A DNA stretch of 64,000 nucleotides from Serpula lacrymans var. lacrymans S7.9 (Eukaryota; Basidiomycota; Agaricomycetes; Boletales; Serpulaceae): assembly GCF_000218685.1 (NCBI RefSeq), contig NW_006763303.1:620001-684000 (forward strand). Direction: 5' to 3'. Every line of letters begins with the position of its first letter. Within the stretch, counting starts at the first letter, position 1. The translations under genes were made by a program, and so were the position numbers. Shown here piece after piece: positions 58,025 through 64,000 of this stretch. Below the pieces are notes generated by a model. The model searched no databases. It saw only the letters and a program-made list of their open reading frames with translations, and was not told the DNA's origin.

Positions 58025-60490
58025 CTACAACACGTATCTGAAGTCCCGGTTCTGTCTATCAGTCAGGTCCAAGAATTCCTATCAACCAATATGTCAGTGG
58101 GCAGGGGGATTTGAACCATACAGCACCTACTTTGTCCACTTTCACCTCAGTCCTTTTCCCATCCTCTGTGATGCGCTCGATATACACCTCATCATATGTC
58201 GTATCTGCGGGCTCTGCGTCACGCCTTTGATTCTCCCGGGAAAGAAGGACCCGAATCCAGAGAAGAAGAAGTGGGCAAATGACGTAGCAGATTCCGATCA
58301 CTATCCATGGCACATGGTTTCTGGGAACGAGATATGAGAGAATAACATGTCTAATATGGAATGATTGAATGCTAACCGAGGTTTGTACTTGGCCTCCCAC
58401 ATAAATGGACCAGCAGCATTTCCAATACAATATGCAGAAAGCATGATGGCGTTAGTCACGACCTTCATAGATAGAATGAAGGAAATCATGAGACGGCATT
58501 AGAGAGCCAAGCTAATCGTCCGTACCTTCTTTGTGTGACCAGCTGTTACATTGCCCAACCATGACAAGGACAACACAAAACCAGTAGTTCCCACACCTAT
58601 GATAGCATAAATATTAGGATCACTCAAAGTTTTCTTTTTCTTAAGTAATTCCTTCCTTACCAGTAATCCACTGCCCGAACAGAAGCCCCACTTTGTCACT
58701 CCATGGTAATAAATTTACCAAAAGAATACCCAAGAGATTCGGAATGAAGTATAAAGCGCCAACATATGCTCGACTGTTCGGGCGGCGAGAGGCAAGGATT
58801 ACCCCTGTCCAAATAGTCGCAATCTCGATGAACCCATCGACACATCCAAGGAGCGTAGTTTGCAGATTTGTGAACCCAAATGAAGAGACAATAATTTGCC
58901 TTTGGTTCGTCAGCGAGTTAGGTATGTTGTCGAGAGCGGAGAAGAGTGCAAAGATCCAAGTTTTTGGGTCACACAACGCTTCAATCATCCTACGTTCAAT
59001 GGCTGATCAGAATACCTCATCTCAATCGGGAGAGCATATACTGACTGTTCTTTCTTAAAGTGCTTGTTTTCTACTCCAGTTTGGTTTTCCTGACCTTTTG
59101 CTCAGTTGTGAGTATATAGAAAAGCTGCCTATCAGACACACCTGGATACGCTGAACGGCTTTAGCACGCTCCTCCATAGTGAGGAACCAAGCAGTCGTAG
59201 GCGAATCTGGGAAAAGGAACCTAAAGCAAGTTCTAGACCACAATCACAGCGATGGGACAAGAAATGTACCAAAATGTTACTGCAAGGATTAGAGTCATAC
59301 CGCCAGTAATGATCATAAGCCTGTGGCGCGTTAACGCAAAATTTGAATTTCACAAAACAGACAAAGCATACCATTGCCATGGCTCAAATCCACCTGTCGT
59401 GATATGGAGGGTCCCGAAACTGATGAAGCCCAGAACGATTTGAGCTTTTCCGAATTCACGTATGAGTAAGTTGACACTAATACGCTTTACCAAGACTGAC
59501 CTGTTCCATTCATGAGAACTGTGCCACTTAGTTAGCCAGACTTCTTCTAAAGTCACTAGAGACGCAAGCTTACACCAATATCCTACTCTCAGGGTCTGTT
59601 CATTCCTTGTATAAAACATGGAGCTGACAATCATGAATCCAGCTGTTATACACCCCTCGCAGACTCCGAGGAGCAAGCGAACGATGAGAAGCCCAGTAAA
59701 GCTTGTGCATGCTGCATGACAGCACAATGTGGTTCCCCAAACAAAGACGTTGAAACTGTTGTATTATATGTGTGAGTACACGCAATGAATCCAAGAAAGT
59801 GAGCGAACCTTATCCACTTGCCAACTGGGAAGCGCTGAAGCGCAAGATTCTGTGGATATTCGAAAACTAGATAACTGAGATAGAAAACAGTCCCTAGCCT
59901 GCATCACTTGTCAGCTTGATATAAAAATATCAGTGAATGTGCTAGATCACCAGTTGTACCTGGAAATTAAAGCTGAGTTAAAGAACAGACCATCTCGTAA
60001 AACAACTTACTGATTAGTAGACAGATGTGTAGCTTGTCTGGAAAAGCGCAGTCAGTAAGAAAGGGCGGAAATGAAGTGTGACTAACTCGATGCCTAGAAT
60101 AGCCGCACTGCCCAATGTGGTCTTGTCCATGAATTGCATCCTATACAGCGAGTTGAAACAGCGGTGCTATGGGGACCTATCATCCGTCTCACCAATAAAG
60201 TGCTAAGACAGCGATATTAGTAGGATTTCGATGGATACTGTAAAGACTTACTGCACATCAAAGGAAGAATATGAATGTCAATCTTTTTCCTGTATACACC
60301 TCGTTTCGTTATTGCTCTTGTAAAACAAAGTTAACAATGCATACCTGATCCGCAAGGCTTCTTCTGGCTCGAGAACTGTTGATAAACCAGCCACGAGCTG
60401 AGCACCTGTATCGACCTCATTGGTGGTGACAGAGACTCCTTGGGGACGCTTCTCGTCTTTGGCAATGTCACTCGCAGACTCGGATCCCAT
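58025..60490 (-). CDS. MFS permease, DAL5-like anion:cation symporter family
   Basis: A major facilitator of the fungal allantoate/DAL5-type family, which imports organic anions and small nitrogenous or vitamin compounds. The start at 60490 gives MGSESASDIAKDEKRPQG and a soluble N-terminus ending EPEEALRIR before helix 1. Landmarks include SFTGLLIVRLLLGVCEGCITAGFMIVSSMFYTRNEQTLR (the family helix 4-5 block), FLFPDSPTTAWFLTMEERAKAVQRI in the central loop, and DPKTWIFALFSALDNIPNSLTNQ. The C-terminal exon gives EFLDLTDRQNRDFRYVL then TAG, a typical DAL5-family ending reached after an in-phase intron. No lesion was seen. Substrate cannot be told from sequence. Confidence 0.9.
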
Positions 60491-61274
60491 CGTGCAAGGA
60501 GAAGCAAAGAGAAAGGCTTGAGCCCCAAAATCGATTTCGATGTCCTTATGTCGTATCAATGATGTTATATCAACACACGATAAGGATGAATTATCCCATG
60601 CATGTCACAATGTTCCTGGTGCTTCGATCTGTCATGAGATAGTGTCCGTGTATCTCAGATAGGCAACCAGTAGATTATGAGGTAACAAAAGTGAAGGCAT
60701 TTTTGACACGTTCAGAATGGAGTGAACTTGGCATATCACTTTATCCGAATTTGAGCGTCTGTGGGTGGAGCGTTGTTAGACGCACCTAGAAATGAAGCGT
60801 CCACCTATATCTTAACTTTTACCGATATACGTTTGAAGGTGTTAAGCGTAGACCGACGCCGAAAGCTAGCGAGATTCAGACTGATCAGAACGAATGTCTA
60901 TGTCTTCGATATTACGCGCAATCGAAGCTATCTATGTTAGCAGCCTTGGCTGGCCATGGACGATAAGCTCAGCGTATTATTGGAGTGTCCCTGTGGTCCA
61001 TCGTGTGCCGGATACTATCATAGCTACCGCAGGAACAAAAGGGTTGCAAACTTTTTTCGCCAAGACAAGAGCGATAACGATTTGACAGGAACAGGTATGT
61101 CAACTTCACATTTTATGTTGTGGTTTGGGTTGGGGTCAACAAACTCAACACCTCCACAACGTGTTAGATCTCACGGCGTTAAGCGACGCGACATAACACG
61201 TGACGTAATTGCCATTCCCTGGCAAACATTCTACTACGTAGTAGTCCACCAACGATATTATAAAGAACCCAGTA
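60491..61274. other. Divergent promoter region
   Basis: About 780 bases between the permease (minus) and the small membrane protein (plus). An open frame from 60956 (MDDKLSVLLECPCGPSC) has no recognisable continuation and is probably chance. Confidence 0.45.
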
Positions 61275-61778
61275 ATGTCTTCTACGATAACCAGCATTTT
61301 GTCTCCACCGACCTCAGCACCCACCAGCGCCCCACCGCCCATAACGCAACTTCTACCTATCTTGCGCACCACAGGCTCCAAGCTCTTTTCTGCATTGTCG
61401 TATCTTGCCCAGTTTCTATACAGCTCATCTGGCATATTCCTGCAACCTCTGCACATCCTACTGCCTGTTGCGCTTTGGCTTCTCGCCCCAGCGATAATTC
61501 TCTTCGACATCATTCTAGATGCATTAGTATTCACACCATACAACTTGGTATCGGGCGCTTTATCCATTTTCTACCCGCTATATGTTTTTTGCGGCGCCGC
61601 TTGCATCAGCGGTCTAGCTATCGGAGTAGTTGGTCGGACGCTTGTTTCATTGCTCACCAAAGCTATTGGAAGTGGGCAGAACCACGCTTCTGAAGTAACC
61701 TCGCCGGTTTCTCCTCTCTCACCCCTGGAACCTCAGCCACTGAGGAGGCGTAGAAGTCGACAGGGAAAGGCGGAGTGA
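61275..61778 (+). CDS. Single-exon small membrane protein, 167 aa
   Basis: An uninterrupted frame of 167 codons in a region where most genes are intron-rich. The N-terminus is Pro/Ser/Thr-rich (SPPTSAPTSAPPP). The middle holds two or three hydrophobic segments (ILLPVALWLLAPAIILFDIIL; FYPLYVFCGAACISGLAIGVV). The C-terminus is hydrophilic with a Pro/Ser stretch and an RRRRSR cluster, so it is cytosolic by the positive-inside rule. The length and the FYPLYVF..A segment recall fungal Ldb16-type proteins that act with seipin at lipid droplets, but this is a weak impression and a search is needed. A TATTATAAAG sequence lies about 20 bases upstream of the ATG. Confidence 0.65.
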   Translation: MSSTITSILSPPTSAPTSAPPPITQLLPILRTTGSKLFSALSYLAQFLYSSSGIFLQPLHILLPVALWLLAPAIILFDIILDALVFTPYNLVSGALSIFYPLYVFCGAACISGLAIGVVGRTLVSLLTKAIGSGQNHASEVTSPVSPLSPLEPQPLRRRRSRQGKAE

Positions 61779-62260
61779 TGCCCTTCTATCTGATGCGCGT
61801 AGGCGTTTTTCTGCTATGCGTATGTTAGTATACAATGTATCTAATTGGCACGTGAGTTGACTGCACTGTCTCCGTATTCACAGCAATTTCATCAAGTTCC
61901 TTTAGCTCTGATAGGTATCTTATATGCTTAATCATATCAAGCAATGGTTCTCATTCGAACTTTATATAGTATCCACAGATTTGATCTGTCTCCAAACCCC
62001 GCCATACTCTGTACACTACATATTATTTCGTCATCGTGTAATCCGATCAGAAGGCTAAGAAGCATTTTCTACCTTCTCTCCACCAGTTGTTCCGAGAAGT
62101 TCGCAGATTTTGTAACATCGAATCTACAAATAGTACTCAATAATGCTGCACAGTGACATGTTGTGTTTAACTTTTAGACTGCAAATTATAATGGCACGAG
62201 TCTTGCCTTTGTGTCCTGTGATCCAATAGAGTACTGAGCCTAGCCCTAGCACTAAACTGT
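61779..62260. other. Convergent 3' flanks
   Basis: About 480 bases between the small membrane protein gene and the methyltransferase gene, which converge. Nothing recognisable. Confidence 0.5.
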
Positions 62261-64000
62261 TCATCCTTCATCCATCATCGCAGCCCCAATCTTTCTGCTA
62301 ACATGCCCAACAAAGCTTTCGTACAAGGCCCGCTCCTTCCCTTCGGTCCACACATATTCGAGCTCAAACTCTCTCACTCCCTCGGTTTCGTGAGTTGTCA
62401 AGGTCTGAACGCAATTTATCTGGCACTGCATAACAAAGTCCTGTGACGTTGACATCGTTGAATGATCAACAGCCATTTTTCTCCGGCGAGCTGCCCGAGA
62501 CCATGTATTGCTCCTTGCTTGAGCTAGTAACGTAGGGCATATAGTGTTCGTGCCACTACCTTCATATGGTGTTACCGATACACCCCCGATGTCGGCTAGT
62601 ACTTTCTGTAGCGCGTTTGTAAGATGAGACCTGGAGCGCGCAGAAGAGAACGGCTGGTGAAGAGTATTTCTGTGCGGCATGATATTTTGTAATGCGGGGT
62701 TCGATATGCGGGCTAGAGACTGAATTTTTCGTGAACATTTAGCCATCCGTGATGCTTTCAGGCGGCAAGGAGCATATAACTCACATCAGAAAGATGCCTA
62801 GACCCAAAGGACCACCCAATCGCCCACCGTCGAGTTTGCCCCTGGATAAATTCCGTGATTGCATAGTTGTCAATCTATTGTCATGTGGGTATGAGTATCG
62901 AAAGAAATGATTAGGGGAGCCAACGATTAGAGTTGATGCCACTGACGTTGTTTTGACGAAGGAGTGCTACAATGTGGGATAACGATGACATCTTGCCGAG
63001 CATGGAAGTATACCACCTACATGAAATATATTTGTTATTTTCATCCTAGCATGACGATGAGTATACTTACGTGCACCGCGTTTTGTGTTCCATGCTTTCA
63101 TGTACCATCTGTGAAACAAAAGCTTCTTCCCCTCCTGGCGTAATCATCTCTACATCAGCGCCAGTACACACCTTTGTATCACTCTATTTCGGTATGCAGC
63201 GCTAAAAATAAGACATGTTCACTCTTACCGCATGTGGCTCAAGTTCCTTCGCAGCCAAAGAGCGTTCAACGTCCTCAGCGCTATTGTAGAAAGGCGGATT
63301 GCACATCGTGAAGTGATATCTGAGGAATTGGTAAGGGAAGTCATAGTTTACAGTGTGCTGAACTTACTGATTATCATCGTCGTAACAATTTATGAGAGGA
63401 GTTAATATGGGCGCGTTTAAATGCGCAGATATAATGTGTATCCTGTCCTGAAGATCATTATTCGTCACATTCTGCTGCGCATAGTTGAACGAAGTTTCAT
63501 CGATCTCTGAACGAAAGGACGTGTTATCAAAACTGTACACGTTTTACAAAGCGCTTGCATACCTGTAGCAGCGAAACACCAACTGGGCTCTAAAGTACAC
63601 GCCAGCAGGGGATATATAGCTGATGCACCAGTCCCTCTAATACAGCCAAGACGTTCATCAGAATGACACGACCAAGGCGCCTCATAACGTACACCCACAT
63701 GTCTATCCCTCTTATGGTATTAGTGTGTTGACCATAAGTCGAGCGGATGATATCTTGTATCCAGAGAACATAGTTGAGTCTAATTAGATAATGAGAGGCG
63801 AGCAGAAGAATGTCGAAGCGGACAGAATCCACCTATTCGGTATCTGGCACGAAGCATAAATCAATGAGCAACCCCTGAAATACAGCACATACTGGAGGAC
63901 ACAATCTGTCCGATGGAAGATTTAGTTTAATTCCAAAATCGCGATGCAGCAAGGCCTCTGTCAGGCATCTACTCCTTGTGTCAGAACTGGCATCCCAAGC
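62261..64000 (-). CDS. METTL16-family RNA N6-methyladenosine methyltransferase, 5' truncated
   Basis: A homologue of METTL16 (S. pombe Mtl16), which methylates A in the ACAGA-binding loop of U6 snRNA. The gene runs off the window end. The N-terminal part reads CLTEALLHRDFGIKLNLPSDRLCPPV, then RLNYVLWIQDIIRS. The SAM-binding motif is completed across an intron: RGID(I)|GTGASAIYPLLA near 63637. EIDETSFNYAQQNV follows. The catalytic NPPF box is at 63289-63300, in FTMCNPPFYNSAEDVERSL. Further blocks are VCTGADVEMITPGGEEAFVSQMVHES, WYTSMLGKMSS and QGQTRRWAIGWSFG. A divergent C-terminal region of about 150 residues follows, ending at 62261. All methyltransferase motifs are intact. Multiple small introns are present. 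Confidence 0.88.

Noticed and set aside
58090..58120. GGTTCAAATCC on the minus strand resembling a tRNA B box
   Set aside because: It lies inside an intron of the DAL5-like gene, and no A box or cloverleaf could be built upstream.
61145..61693. Long frames of 140 and 245 codons overlapping the small membrane protein gene on both strands
   Set aside because: They are shadows of the 167-codon frame; their composition is not protein-like and they lack hydrophobic periodicity or domains.
1..64000. CRISPR array, bacterial operon, riboswitch or phage features
   Set aside because: The sequence is eukaryotic with spliceosomal introns throughout; no regularly spaced repeats or prokaryotic signals were seen.

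Overview
The window reads as nuclear DNA of a filamentous basidiomycete, most likely an Agaricomycete. The protein-coding genes are cut by many 45-65 base GT-AG introns with short exons. The gene content also fits mushroom-forming fungi: a NACHT-WD40 (NLR-type) protein, KDZ-transposase sequence with its CxC zinc region, a DUF6534-type seven-helix protein, a TPR plus F-box protein and a KNH/Kre9-like GPI protein. No taxon is asserted beyond that.

Layout. 1-8.9 kb is accessory DNA: the 3' part of a frame-damaged NLR gene, a 381-base assembly gap, and a Ty3/Gypsy LTR retrotransposon on the minus strand with its 5' LTR at the right. 8.9-11.3 kb is gene-poor. 11.3-13.2 kb (minus) holds the N-terminal half of a KDZ transposase running into a Pro/Tyr-rich tail. 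13.5-23 kb (minus) carries three MFS sugar transporters, the first two being a recent tandem duplicate. 24.5-26 kb (minus) is a full-length aldehyde dehydrogenase pseudogene. 26.8-31.8 kb (minus) is a GH38 vacuolar-type alpha-mannosidase. 33.3-35 kb (plus) has a small Cys-rich secreted protein and a KNH-like GPI protein. 35.5-38.5 kb (minus) is a dynamin-like GTPase.

40.7-42.5 kb (plus) is a WRAP53/TCAB1 WD40 homologue. 43.2-44 kb (minus) is ribosomal protein uL14 (L23). 44.3-48.2 kb (minus) is the exosome nuclease DIS3/RRP44, with a 606-base TAA-flanked terminal-inverted-repeat element inserted 26 bases upstream of its start codon. 50-52.2 kb (plus) is the DUF6534-type membrane protein and 52.7-54.9 kb (plus) the F-box protein. 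55.7-57.6 kb (minus) is a histidine acid phosphatase, 58-60.5 kb (minus) a DAL5-like permease, 61.3-61.8 kb (plus) an unknown small membrane protein, and 62.3-64 kb (minus, cut by the window end) a METTL16-family RNA methyltransferase.

Functional reading. The right half is mostly conserved housekeeping, with several RNA-biology genes (WRAP53, uL14, DIS3, METTL16). The middle is sugar uptake and glycan turnover. The left end is a transposon and NLR graveyard. I found no wholly new multi-gene system. The most interesting items are the TIR element in the DIS3 promoter, the gypsy copy whose TGA stops all fit CGA to TGA decay, the KDZ N-terminus joined to an unrelated tail, two GC-AG introns forced by conserved protein sequence, and a perfect 41-base palindrome. 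Intron borders were placed by eye; exon details are inference unless stated.
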